Below are positions 32,440 through 43,076 of a DNA stretch of 64,000 nt, piece after piece. The notes beneath the pieces were generated by a model. It was not told the origin of the DNA and did no database searches. It worked only from the letters and a program-made list of their open reading frames with translations. Origin of the DNA: Gambelia wislizenii. Lineage: Eukaryota; Chordata; Lepidosauria; Squamata; Crotaphytidae. The position numbers and the translations under genes were made by a program. The DNA is taken from the NCBI GenBank assembly GCA_030847615.1, contig JAUMIR010000001.1:378430687-378494686 (forward strand). The letters run 5' to 3'. Position 1 is the first letter of the stretch, and each line of letters starts with the position of its first letter.

Positions 32440-33403
32440 ATTCTTATTGTTGTTATTGCTATTATTATTTTTTAATTTATATCTCACCTTTCTCTCAATG
32501 AGACTCGAGGCAGCTAACAACATATTTTAAAACAATACAGATTAAAACTATACAAAAGCTTCAGTAAAAGAATAAAAATAATTTAAAAACAAACAAACAA
32601 TTGATAAAGGTAAAAACATTAAACATTAAAATTAATTTTAAAAAACCTACAACCTTAAAAACAGCACTGCACAGCATTAAAAGCCCACCCCACCCTATTC
32701 AGTTTACAAAAGCCTGATGACATAAAAATGTCTTCACCTGCTGATGTAAGGTGAGCAAGGATGGGGCCGTTATGGCTTCCCTAGGGAAGGAATTCCAAAG
32801 TCTGAGAGAAGCCACTGGAAAAGCCCTTTCCCTTGTTCCTGCCAAATGAGCCTGAGAAGGTGATGGGACAGAGAAATGCCTCACCAGAAGATTTTAAAGC
32901 TTTAATGGTCTCATGAAAGGGGATACGGTCTTTCAAATAGCTTGGACACAAGCAGTATAGGGCTTTTTAGGTCATCACCAGCACTTTGAATTGTGTTCAG
33001 AAACGGACTGGCAGCCAGCGAAGCTTTTGCAACAAGGGAGTTGTGTGCTTGCTGTAGCCAGCCCCAGTTAACAATCTGACTGCAGCTCTTTGGGCCAACT
33101 GGAATTTCTGAGAATTTTGCAAAGGCATCCCCACACAGAGCAATTCAAACAGGATATAACCAAGCTATGTGTTACCATGGCCAGGTCTGATATCTCCAGG
33201 AACAGAAACACTAGCTTTAATTGTACAACTGCACTTCTGGTCACCACCAAAACCTGGGCCTCCAAGCTGAGGGCTGAAACAAGGAGTACTCCCAAACTCT
33301 GATACTGTGTTTTCTGTGGGAGCGGAACCCCATCTTTGTATGAAACATAGATAATTGGTTGGAACATTGAGCTCAATTGCAAATCAGTAGCAGAACAGCA
33401 CAT
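32440..33403 (-). mobile_element. L2-like LINE, RT C-terminal part and 3' UTR
   Basis: On the minus strand the frame 33068-33403 reads QSLGVLLVSALSLEAQV, RSAVVQLKLVFLFLEISDLA and MVTHSLVISCLNCSVWG, the L2 RT C-terminal blocks with the usual Asp/Tyr worn away. Downstream come KASLAASPFLNTIQSAGDD-type text and then AFPVASLRLWNSFPREAI (frame 32699-32884). The AT-rich 3' UTR and an (AAT)n tail end near 32440. Confidence 0.85.
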
Positions 33404-33670
33404 CAGGAGGCATGGAGACGCACTATCTACAATGCTGCAGCCTTATTGAGAACTCACGCCGAACAAGTCTTGAAGAGAAATGACAACGCAAAAAGAATCA
33501 CAACCTGGAAACATCACCCAAGGAGACCTTCTGCTGTGCTTTCTGCAACCGGACTTGTTTATCTCAGATTGGCCTTTTCAGTCATCAGCGCGCTTGCAGA
33601 AAGTGCGGGATGAGTCCTTCCTGAATCTTCGTTTGTGAAGAAAAGCCAGAGAGAGAGAGCGAGCGAGCAG
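33397..33670 (+). mobile_element. LINE-V 3' fragment (copy F)
   Basis: It starts at cacatcaggaggcatggagacg and ends with tcttcgtttgtgaagaaaag followed by ccagagagagagag, a complete 3' end with its (GA)n tail. It lies against the 5' edge of the L2 copy, in opposite orientation. Confidence 0.88.
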
Positions 33671-33930
33671 AACAGTTACATTCTATAGCTCTCCTCATAA
33701 AAGGACCTATGGGAAGCCACTCCTCATAGAGTACAATGTGAAGTACTTGACACCCAGACATAAATCCAATTCCTAGTTCCCATTAGTAGATCCACTGAAT
33801 CAACCAGCCTACCTAAGTCTTAGTTTACCATAGTCCCATTGATTTAACATGCTACTCTAGTTGGGACTAGCAATTGGATTTAGAACACACAGAGACATGC
33901 ACACAGACCACCAAATGGAAGAGAGTATAG

Positions 33931-34140
33931 TTGTTGTTGTTGTTGTTGTTATTATTATTATTATTATTATTGTTTATATCCCACCCCTCTACAAAATGTA
34001 ATCAGGGCAGCTTACAACATTTAAAATATACATTCAGGACCCTCCATCCCACCCACCCCCTTAAAATACAATTAAATAATTCAAAATTTTAAAACATACC
34101 TAAAACTACTATCATGCTGTGGTTAAATATGCTCAGTGCA
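33931..34140 (-). mobile_element. L2-like LINE 3' UTR with (GTT)n(ATT)n tail
   Basis: The tail (GTT)7(ATT)7 at 33931-33971 precedes tatatcccacccctctacaa and atcagggcagcttacaac, the inverted L2-type terminus. Confidence 0.75.
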
Positions 34141-34204
34141 TGTAATAAGCCAATCCACATGAGGAGCTTTCTAAAGACAACAGAGCCCAAGTTATACTTT
34201 TAAT

Positions 34205-34325
34205 GCAGGTGTGGGGTTTCCAGATGTTGTTGCATTGCCCACTCTCAGCAGCCCTATCCAGCGTAACCAAAGGTGAGGAATGATGAGAGTTCTGGATAAC
34301 ACTTCTGGAGGCCCATAGAAATTCA
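34205..34325. mobile_element. MITE of the gtccaacatctggagggcc type
   Basis: gtggggtttccagatgttg on the left and its loose inverse aacacttctggaggcccat on the right flank agcagcc...ggtgaggaatgatgagag. The copy at 56020-56152 shares the tcctcaccattggctat / atagccaaaggtgagga centre. Confidence 0.5.
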
Positions 34326-34399
34326 GCCCCACTTTTAATATAAGGAAGACATTACAGGTGCTTTCTATCATGCTGCCAGAGTTAATTCCTCTTGGGTTC

Positions 34400-34610
34400 A
34401 ATGAAGGCCCTTTGACACTACACAGTTTATAGCAATTTGATTCCACTTTATCTGCCATGGTGAATCACTAGTTTGGGGAAACACTAGCACACTGGCAGGG
34501 AATTCTAAATTCCTCATGAAATGAGAAATTCTAGAATTCACTAGGAGGGAACCATGTCAGTTAAAGTGGAATCAAACTCCTATAACTGAGCAGTGTGAAG
34601 GGGCCCCGTA
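34400..34610. mobile_element. Palindromic hAT-like MITE
   Basis: ggccctttgacactacacag... on the left is inverted on the right as ...gcagtgtgaaggggcc. Inner arms tttgattccactttatctgcc and gtcagttaaagtggaatcaaa also pair. It is related to the element at 30106. Confidence 0.68.
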
Positions 34611-36320
34611 TTGTAGAAATTTGTTTGTCATGGATTCCAAAATGGTACAGACATTATCTGTAAGAATCTAAGTGAATCACATTTCCATTCTAGTGCAACC
34701 ACATTGCTAAAGAAATGAATACATAGGTGTTGAGGGCCTGAATCATCATAGAATACATGTGTCCAGCTAGCTTCTCTTCATCAGCTGCCTTATTTCCCAC
34801 AGGATTATGTATAAAGTTATCAAATTCATGCTGGGAACATTCCTCCCCCATGCCTTGTTGGAGTTTCCTGCTTGTTGTGAACACTTCATCTGGTTTGTTT
34901 AGCATTAATAGAGTGCACATGTGTCTGCATAAAACAAATTTAGGAGGACTGTGATGAAGGGGCATAGCTATGGTGATCTGGCAGCCATGAACCAAAAGGG
35001 GTTGCCTAGCACCACTGACTCTTGCCCAGCTATACAGCAGTCCTAACCTCCAGTTTGCCTCTGGCTTTTTCAGCCTTTGCAGCTACACTGAGACACCACT
35101 GGTGGCCATTTGTACAGGGGTGCTTCTTAAGAAAACAGCAACCTCATACACATACAGGGAGGGCATGTGGAGTAAACAGAGGCCACTGACACTGCTTGTC
35201 CTGACCTCTTAGACACTAAGCTACACCACCATACCCTCCAACTGTCCTGGTTTGGCAGGGACAGTTCTGGTTAATCTTCTTTCATGCCATTTTTTCAACT
35301 GCTTTTAAAATGTCCCAGTTTCTCTCTCCTGCTCCCACTTTCCCTCTTTGTCCTGTGTTTACTTCAGTTGCTGAAAAATGGAATTCCAAGTCCAAAAGTA
35401 GTTTGCACTCAATTAACTCGGCATGGGGGAGAGGAGAGGCAGAATCTTGTCCTTCCCAGTAGGCTTGGGTGAAAGCAAACTGCTGCCACCTCTTGTAGCT
35501 GGTGTGCTCTTCCACTTCTGTCATCCTGACCACATTCTGACATTGCTTGGCCACATATGTCCTAGTGTCTGTGAAATGCTGAAGGGTATGCAAAATGGTG
35601 AGTGATGGCAAGAAGCAACTAATGGTCTTTTTAAATGGGTTGGAGATTTCTGGGATTAGCGGTATAATTTGTGTGCATGTTTCCTCAAAAGAATATCCCA
35701 CTGGAATCTATTTCCAGGGAAGTGGACAAAGGGTTGTAGAATATCCCTGAGTACCTCCATTCATCCTATAACAGACAACCCAGTGTTGTAGTTCATCTTC
35801 TGCTATGGTGGCACTAATCTATTAAGCAGAGTCAGCATTATTTTCAGTGTGGGGCGGTTTAGAAATGTTTAAGTCTGGAGGAGATATGCAGGTCAGATAA
35901 ATATCCTTCTCCAACCCAGGGTTATGTAATTAACAAATATTTGACTTCAATAGCACAGACAACAGGGCAGTGTAAAACAAAAACATGACCCTTGGGCATT
36001 TTGATGTGGAGAAGAGAGCCTGATCATTTAGACATTACTGCTCTCTTGTGATAATAGCAATGTCTGTCAGCTTTCAACACAACCTGAGTTCAGTCCCTCA
36101 GTTATAGAGAAAAGCCAAATTAGATTTAAAGCATTAAAGAGATAGGTTAATCAGAAATACTCCCACTCTGAATCTTCTTAAGAAAACAGCCAAAGTGTAT
36201 AATGAATTGGAACTAAAGGGAAAGCATACAAAAAGCAAGATCGATTTAAAGGTAGGCATTTCCCCCTTGAAAGTCCCATTGTTTTCAAATGAGAGAAATC
36301 AGTATGCACATAACTTTCTC
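34611..36320. other. No gene recognised
   Basis: The frame 35282-35701 (139 residues) has no domain I recognise. The stretch 35222-35660 has the feel of a dispersed repeat (accctccaactgtcctgg start), but no second copy lies in this window to support it. Confidence 0.35.
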
Positions 36321-36324
36321 TCAT

Positions 36325-36430
36325 TAGGGTCTATGAGATTCAGTTAAAACTCCCACCATCCCTACTGGAAAGGGATGGTGGAAGTTCTAGTCCAATCTAT
36401 CCAGGGGGCACCAGTTTGGTGAAGGCTGGG
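36325..36430. mobile_element. MITE scrap of the gtccaacatctggagg type
   Basis: aaactcccaccatccct / agggatggtggaagttctag forms an inverted pair, followed by gggggcaccagtttggtgaaggctgg, as in related reptile MITEs. Confidence 0.4.
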
Positions 36431-37440
36431 CTAGATTCATGACATCTGGGGGGGGGGGATTCATGTTGCATAATTCACACAAACTACAAAACATGAGGCT
36501 TTGAACATGAGTTTGAAAGGTCTGAATCCACTTGATAATGATAAATAACTTAACATCATTCGAGTAATCTACTATAGGAAAACTCAGACTTTTCTTTTAA
36601 AGCTTCAGATTAAAGCTCACTAGGCTGGCATTCTTCATCTAGCCCAGGGCACAGTGCCATGTTTGTTGTGGCTTGAGGTTTGCTTGTTTTCAGCAGATAG
36701 CACTGTTAAAATTCCACACACACCCCTCCAGGTACTCCGGAGCCCAGAAGTTCAGAGAGAATGTTTAGTAGCTAAGAAAACTATTTACAAAACTCCCCAC
36801 AAACACACAGCTTGTCCAAAGTTCTCCCCCTCCTTCTTTCCCAGCGTTATCTCATATATATATACACAAAAGAAGAAAGGAGAAAATAGAGAATGCTAGG
36901 ACAGGTAGGGGAAGATTTGGAATAATAATGTTTTCAAAAAGAAAATGTATTGTTTGTGAGATGTACCAGACTGACTGCTTCAGAGACCAAAGACCTCTGT
37001 TTGCTCACAAAATGGAAAGCACAGGCCCAATTCACTGCAGTGACATTTTAGGGTTATGCAAGCATAATTCCTTTGGAAAGGAAAAAAAAAACAAAAAACC
37101 CACTACTAGCTGCATTTTAGGTACTGTTTTAAAACCGGAGGTGAATAACACATTGAATGCAAGTGAAAAAACAGATGGCCACTACACCATCTTGTCTGCT
37201 GGTCTTAACTCTATTATGGTTACATCACTTCAGAGTGGTGATTCAGTGCCTGAGTCAAAGACTTGCTGTCTCTGCTAAGAGTGTGTTAGGGGCGGGGGGC
37301 GGGTGGGGAAGAGCATGAGAGCATGAATGCCAGTTCTACTTATATGTCCTTAAGTGAAACTTGAACTACTGACCTAAAATAGAAAATGGCTGTCCACCTT
37401 CCTTCATTTTTTGTGAAAACATTGGTTCTGTGTGAGTTAG
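36431..37440. other. No gene recognised
   Basis: Short frames at 36654-36899 and 36928-37278 have no recognisable domain, start context or splice pattern I can defend. Confidence 0.4.
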
Positions 37441-37444
37441 TGGT

Positions 37445-37990
37445 GATTTGCAGTTACTAAAGGATGCTCAGCAGTGGCTAGAATACTGTGTCCAGTTCTG
37501 GGCACCACCATTCAAAAAGGATATTGACAAATTAGAGCGTGTCCATAGGAGGGCGACTAAAATGGTGAAAGGTCTGGAAACTATGCCTAATGAGGAAAGA
37601 CTTAGGGAGCTGGGTATGTTTAGCCTGGAAAAAAGACGGTTAAGGGGTGATATGATAGCCCTGTTTAAGTACTTGAAGGGGTGTCACATTGAGGATGGAG
37701 AAAGCTTGTTTTCTGCTGCTCCAGAGACTAGAACACGGAGCAATGGATGCAAGCTCCAGGAACAGAGATTCCACCTCAACATTAGGAGGAACTTTTTGAC
37801 AGTAAGAGCTGTTCGGCAGTGGAACACACTCCCTCGGAGCGTGGTGGGGTATCCTTCCTTGGAGGTCTTTAAACAGAGGCTAGATGGCCATCTGTCAGGG
37901 ATGATTTGATTGTGTATTCCTGCATGGCAGGGGCTTGGACTGGATGGCCCTCGTGGTCTCTTCCAACTCTACAATTCTATGATTCTATGA
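37445..37990 (+). mobile_element. CR1 LINE 3' end with intact C-terminal frame
   Basis: This is the best CR1 copy here. Coding sequence for the RT C terminus is followed directly by the short 3' region (ggcttggactggatggccct) and the tail ctacaattctatgattctatga. It is 5'-truncated at about 37445. Confidence 0.93.
37448..37909 (+). pseudogene. CR1 ORF2 C-terminal fragment
   Basis: An open frame of 153 residues begins inside RT ([20 protein letters not shown]). It carries [33 protein letters not shown] and [20 protein letters not shown]. These are the conserved CR1 C-terminal blocks. The RT palm and endonuclease are missing through 5' truncation, the usual fate of LINE insertions. The frame has no internal stop, so the copy is younger than the other CR1 pieces. 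Confidence 0.92.
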
Positions 37991-39100
37991 CCTCACTATA
38001 AAGAATTCAGATACTTTCAAACTGTATTAGCAATATTCCTTTGCCCATGTGTAACTAGGCTAGTAGTTACTTAGCAGGCAGATCCACTAGAGGAAATTTC
38101 ACTTTGTTCAGGATTAGAGCTGCCCTATCACAATGTCCAGAATAAGAAAATGATACAAATGGATGGCATTTTGGTTCTAGCTTAAAGCTGAATTCTGACA
38201 TGTGATTACTGGGAAATCACATCCACTGAAGTCAGAAACTCAAGAGTGGTAACCAGTAATTTGACGTGGTTTTGCTGGCCATTAGTCTCCCAGAATTGTT
38301 AGGGAGTGCTGAGGGGTGTAGGGTGACAATGAGGGTGTGGTTCTCCATGGTCCTGCTGTGCCCCCCCCCCCAATCCTTGGTAGCTGCTTGCTCCTGTACT
38401 AAACTGTAGTTTAGTGTGCTGATGACAGGCTCACCCCAAAGTTTTGTTAAGTTTGTGCTTGTGAGAATAATATTTTCTGCAAATGCCAAAGACAGGAGTT
38501 GAGCTATGTTATCTTACTGGCCCACTGCCCAGTCTGTCTGCTTGAGCCAAGTTGCTGAACTAGCTTGCTTGCTAAATAAATTGTTACATATATATTGAAA
38601 CTTTAGGACAAAGGCAGCTACTGATGATTTAACAGAAATGGTGTGATTTCTGGGAAAATGAAACTTTTAAGAATACTGATGAAGTTGACATGTGCGAAGC
38701 CTTAGTTTTTTAGGTTCCGTGTTTCTGTGATAAAAAGCTGATGTACCTTAGAATCATTGCACAGTTTGGAGAAAATATTTCCCTGTGTCCTTTGATAGCA
38801 AAATAAAGCCATCTGAGAAACTGAAATCTGGGTCTGAGAGCTTCATGTGTTGTCCCAGATAAACCTTAACACTGCTATGAGTGACAGGCCTAAGGACTCC
38901 TCCACAGCTTTCATTGTTACAGTTTTTCTTCAACCACAGGTTTTGTGCTATCCAAACTGACAAATTATGTTGGACATTAGCATTTTTTTTTTAAAAAAAA
39001 TCATCAGTGTCAAACCATCAGTTGTGAAGTAGGCTTGGTTAAATAGGTCCATAGTAATTGTGTTATTTCAAGCACAATTTAGGGTTCAGATGAAACACTA
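37991..39100. other. No gene recognised
   Basis: Nothing assigned. It contains a C-run near 38363 and a T/A run near 38985. Confidence 0.4.
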
Positions 39101-39349
39101 AACTGTGCTTAGTTGAAAAGAACCAAGCTTGGCTGGGTTCTTATGGGCTGAGTTCTGACTTTGTCCCAGTAAACAACTGTGTGACAGGATGGTATGTGGC
39201 CAGGGATATTTTCCAACATGGCACTCATGTTATGTAGAAGCCTATTGTCACATCCATTGGGATGGACAGGTTCTTTTCTAGAAAGAGTGCTTATTCTCTT
39301 AAATCTTTTGAACAACTGTGTAGTCTCTGCACCCTTTTCTATCAGGTTA

Positions 39350-39650
39350 GCGCGTGCACGAAGAACCCAAACAGGACTCAGGCAGCAATAAATTGTAGCA
39401 GAGTTGGTCCTTCACACATTAGGAATAAAGGCTCAGACACAGGCTTGTGTCTAAAAACATTCTTGTCCTTTACTTGAACATAATAAAGAATATATTTACA
39501 GATACATGTATATGTAGTTTTTAGAAGAAAAATACATCTTCTCAATGTGAGATCCTAAAGAATGCATCCTCACATTGTAAAAAAACCAAAGTAGAATTGC
39601 TTAGCTCAGCTCTATCCAGCTTTGCTCCTGGACCCAGTAAATATTGATAC
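39350..39650 (-). repeat. Copia LTR-like segment (left)
   Basis: The stretch 39371-39440 (..gcagcaataaattgtagcagag.., ..ggaataaaggctcag.cacag) matches 46912-46986 in the same orientation. With Copia coding pieces between them on the minus strand, both are likely LTR remnants. Exact ends were not fixed, and LINE-V copy G cuts in at about 39655. Confidence 0.45.
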
Positions 39651-40491
39651 AATTGGTAGCCTCCATCCTGAATCGATGGGCTGAACATTTTCAAAGTCTC
39701 TTTAGTGCCAATCAAATAGTCCAAGGCTCAGCTATCCAACATATGATACAAAAACCGATGAAAAATGAACTGGACATAGCTCCCACTTTGGAAGAGACCC
39801 TTAAGGCCATACAGCAGATGAAAAACAGCAAGGCAGCTGGGATTGATGGAATCCCACCTGAAGTCTGGAAACACGGAGGTCATGCACTCCACGAAAAATT
39901 CCACGAATTCCTTGTGAATTGCTGGGAAAAAGGGGAACTGCCATCAGACCTCCGAGATGCAGTCATCATCACCCTGAACAAGAAAAAAGGAGCAAAATCC
40001 GATTGCTCAAACTATCGAGGCATTACACTGCTCTCTATTGCTGGAAAAATCCTTGTAAGGATACTCCTGAACAGATTAGTTCCTGCTATTGCCGAAGAAC
40101 TTCTTCCTGAAAGCCAATGTGGCTTCAGAGCCAAAAGGAGTACTACAGATATTGTATTTGCCCTTAGACAACTGCAAGAGAAATGTAGAGAGCAGAACAA
40201 GCGTCTCTATGTAACATTTGTTGACCTCACCAAAGCCTTCGACACTGTGAGTAGAAAAGGTCTGTGGCAGATCCTGGAAAGACTAGGATGTCCCCCCAAA
40301 TTCCTTAAAATGATTATCTTGCTACATGAAAGCCAGCATGGTCAAGTCAGATATGGCGATGCTCTTTCAGAGCCCTTTCTAATAACCAATGGAGTGAAGC
40401 AAGGTTGTGTTCTTGCTCCAAGTTCATTTACAATCTTCTTCAGCATGATGCTCCAAAGGGCTACCGCAGAGCTCGAAGAAGAAGACGGTAT
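39644..40491 (+). pseudogene. LINE-V RT, copy G, first part
   Basis: The open frame holds the linker (PTLEETLKAIQQMKNSKAAG), PSDLRDAVIITLNKKKGAKS, SQCGFRAKRSTTDIVF, motif A YVTFVDLTKAFDTVS with its Asp intact, and motif B GVKQGCVLAPSSF. It runs into the DNA element after ELEEEDGI. Motif C lies beyond the insertion as LLFTDAAALVAH, with the second Asp changed to Ala. Palm-domain function is therefore lost twice over. Confidence 0.9.
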
Positions 40492-40682
40492 CTTTTTACT
40501 AACGAAAGTTCATTATTAAAAAATGATGGAAGATACTGGCAGAGAAATGGAAGCAGCACAGAGTGAGGATGACATGATATCGGGAGAAGGAAGGGGGCAT
40601 GCAAAACAGAGCTCTGCTCCCGGAAGAGCCCCATTTCTCTCCCAATCTCTGAGGGGCATAATTTCCCCGTGTGAAAATCTCC
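40492..40682. mobile_element. Right half of a palindromic DNA element
   Basis: The right end GTGTGAAAATCTCC is followed by TAA, as in the intact element at 48076-48406. The left edge begins at what would be the centre of the palindrome (ttttactaacgaaagttcat). LINE-V sequence in copies D and H shows that TAA is native at this spot (..cacTAAgactc), so the 3-bp duplication rule holds. The left half, together with adjacent LINE sequence, has been deleted. Confidence 0.72.
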
Positions 40683-40689
40683 TAAGACT

Positions 40690-41519
40690 CTAAACTATCC
40701 AGTTCGTGAGCTGCTCTTCACTGATGCTGCTGCCCTTGTTGCCCACACAGAAGCAGCTCTGCAGTGCCTAACATCCTGCTTCACAACAGCTGCAGAGCTG
40801 TTTGGGCTGGAAGTCAACCTGAAGAAAACAGAAGTTCTTTGCCAGCCTGCAGCACAGGACGAACACCACCATCCCCACATTGCCGTCAGCAAATCTGTGC
40901 TTAAGTCCATTCAGCAGTTCACCTACCTGGGAAGCATCATCTCCTCAGATGCCAAGATTGACAAAGAGATTGATCACAGATTAGCAAAGGCATATCGCAC
41001 ATTTGGAACACTTTACAAAAGAGTGTGGAGTAATAAACACCTGAGGCGAAGCACAAAAATCAGTGTGTATAAAAAGCCATTGTACTGTCTATTCTCCTGT
41101 ATGGGTCTGAAACATGGGTCACCTATTGCCACCACATATGACTCCTTGAATGCTTTCATCAGTGCTATATATGCACAATCCTAAATATACACTGGACTGA
41201 GTATGTGACGAATGTTGCTGTCCTTGAGCAAGCAGGGATCACCAGCATTGAGGCCATGATATTGAGAACACAGCTGTGCTGGGCAGGGCACGTTTCAAGG
41301 ATGGAGGACCATCATCTCCCCAAAATAGTACTCAACGGTGAACTCACCACGGGTCAGCGTAAGAGGGGCGCTCCAAAAAAGCGATACAAGGACTCCCTGA
41401 AAAAACATCTCAGGCTCGGCCAAATCAATCACCAACAATGGTCTGCCCTGGTCTCACATCGGGAGGCATGGAGACATACTATCCACAATGCTGCAGCCTT
41501 ATTTGAGAACTCCCGCTGA
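40690..41519 (+). pseudogene. LINE-V RT C-terminal part, copy G
   Basis: The decayed frame covers LFGLEVNLKKTEVLCQ, FTYLGSIISSDAKIDKEIDH, SVYKKPLYCLFSCMGLKHGS (shifted) and TNVAVLEQAGITSIEAMI. It then reads LCWAGHVSRMEDHHLP and KRGAPKKRYKDSLKKHL. A stop follows ALFENSR at 41519, and the finger region continues only in another frame. Confidence 0.85.
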
Positions 41520-42061
41520 ACATGTCTTGACGAGAAACGACAATGCAGAAAGAATCACAACCCGGAAACATCACCCAAGGAGACCTTCTGCTGTGTTTTC
41601 TTCAACCGGACTTGTTTATCTCGGATTGGCCTTTTCAGTGATCAGAGCACTTGCAGAAAGCACGCATGGGATAAGTCCTTCCTGAATCTTCGTTTGTGAA
41701 TAAAAGCCAGAGAGAGGAATAGCCTTGCAAGCTGCCATTTGCTCAGAGCTAAGTACCTTGCAAATCTCGCAAACTGTTACATCTCAGCCTCAGGTCTTTA
41801 GAGAATAAATCTTTAGTGCTTGGACTGCATGTCCGAAAATCCTGACACCCCTCTATATTTATTCTTAAAGAGCTGTATTTAAAAATATTTAACCATACCA
41901 AACTTAGACAATAAATACTGGTATTTAACAGGACCTAGTGCTTTAGTAAACATGTTAACTTCACTGTCGACATAACATTGCAATTTGACTGCCTTCTGCT
42001 CCTCTTGGGGTGTTTTTAATATTTCACTGAAATTGCTAGGTTCACATGTAACCTTACACAC

Positions 42062-42409
42062 ACCCTGACAGCATTATCCAAAGTCCTTGGTCTTTTTGGT
42101 GACCGGGAGAGCCTTCACCTTAACTTTCCTACACATAGCACATTCTACAAACCTTGGACAGTGTTTCATAGTTAGACTAGGGCAAACCTTTGCTAGCTCC
42201 TTTAACCCTTTGTAACTAGCATGGCCCATCAGTCTGTGGTAATAATGAACACATTTGTCATGTAGGGGCACATTGTCTGCAGGATTCACATTTGCCACCT
42301 TCCCTTTAGGTAACATATAATACAACCCATGTTTCTTTATCCATTTTGCACAGACATTATTCATGTTATGTCTTTCTGTTATTGTACAGTGATCCCCTTC
42401 AAATATCAC
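42062..42409 (-). pseudogene. Copia pre-integrase zinc domain
   Basis: The HHCC arrangement is visible: H and H in HYYHRLMGHASYKGLKEL, then CAMCRKVKVKALPV. This domain precedes the DDE core in Copia integrase. The core is absent here: the frame stops after KTKDFG and is followed by RNase H-end sequence. Confidence 0.8.
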
Positions 42410-42960
42410 CTTATAACCATTTATGGTAATTTAGGACACACTCAATATGCAACTTTCCAGTTTGTTAACACATAACACATTCTCAAAATCTTTGTCAAAA
42501 GATGGCACATATGCAGTGCCCATTTTCTTCACCTTGCCGGGAGCACCATCTGCAAGTGTAATGTTGGTTATAGAAGCATTTTTAACATTGCTTAACTTTT
42601 TCACATCATTTATCATATTGTGAGTTTCCCCACTATCTAATAACCAATTTTCCCCCTCATTACCATCAGGATAGTGCTTTGCTATTAAGGCATGGCTTCC
42701 AGCCTGAGAGGATGCCCCCCTCCTTTGCCCTTTAGCTCTGCTGCCCCTCACGTCATCATGCCCAGGCATTTTACAGTCCTTCTGAAAATGTCCAGGCCTT
42801 CTACATCTGAAACATCATCTTATGTAGCTGCAGGCTCCTTCCTCCACAATCTCCTGGTTGTGCCTGTTAATTTGTGGCTGATTCTCCTCCGTCCTGGAAT
42901 CAAACTGCTTGTGTTGGACCTCTTCCAGAATACACTCACCCATGAGGTCTACAGATAAAT
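42410..42960 (-). pseudogene. Copia gag zinc knuckle and aspartic protease
   Basis: The knuckle reads CFRCRRPGHFQKDC (C-x2-C-x4-H-x4-C) near 42772-42815, just after a stop. The protease follows with WLLDSGETHNMIND, where the D-S-G triad is intact and Ala is replaced by Glu (DSGATxHM is the usual Copia form). Next comes ITLADGAPGKVKKMGTAYV. The knuckle binds element RNA and the protease matures the polyprotein. The break before the knuckle and the atypical DSGE argue that it is inactive. Confidence 0.82.
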
Positions 42961-43076
42961 CATGCTCTCTGATGCTTTGCAGATTGTAGATTAGGAAATC
43001 TCATTCCTTTGACAAACTGCCCAATAATATAAAACACTTATTGGCTTTTGGAATCTAACCCACCTACCTATTCCAA

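Larger units (their letters stand above)
39655..41715 (+). mobile_element. LINE-V copy G, 5'-truncated
   Basis: It runs from SILNRWAEHFQSLFSANQ to the 3' terminus ..tcttcgtttgtgaataaaagc followed by cagagagag. It is interrupted at 40492-40682 by half of a palindromic DNA element, which replaced about 65-70 bases of coding sequence. The copy sits within a Copia-derived region. Confidence 0.9.

Noticed and set aside
35282..35701. 139-codon minus-strand frame
   Set aside because: No recognised domain; the block looks like a dispersed non-coding repeat, though no second copy is present here.
39644..40519. A 291-codon host gene
   Set aside because: The sequence is LINE-V reverse transcriptase, matched by copies D and H, and its last codons are DNA-element sequence.
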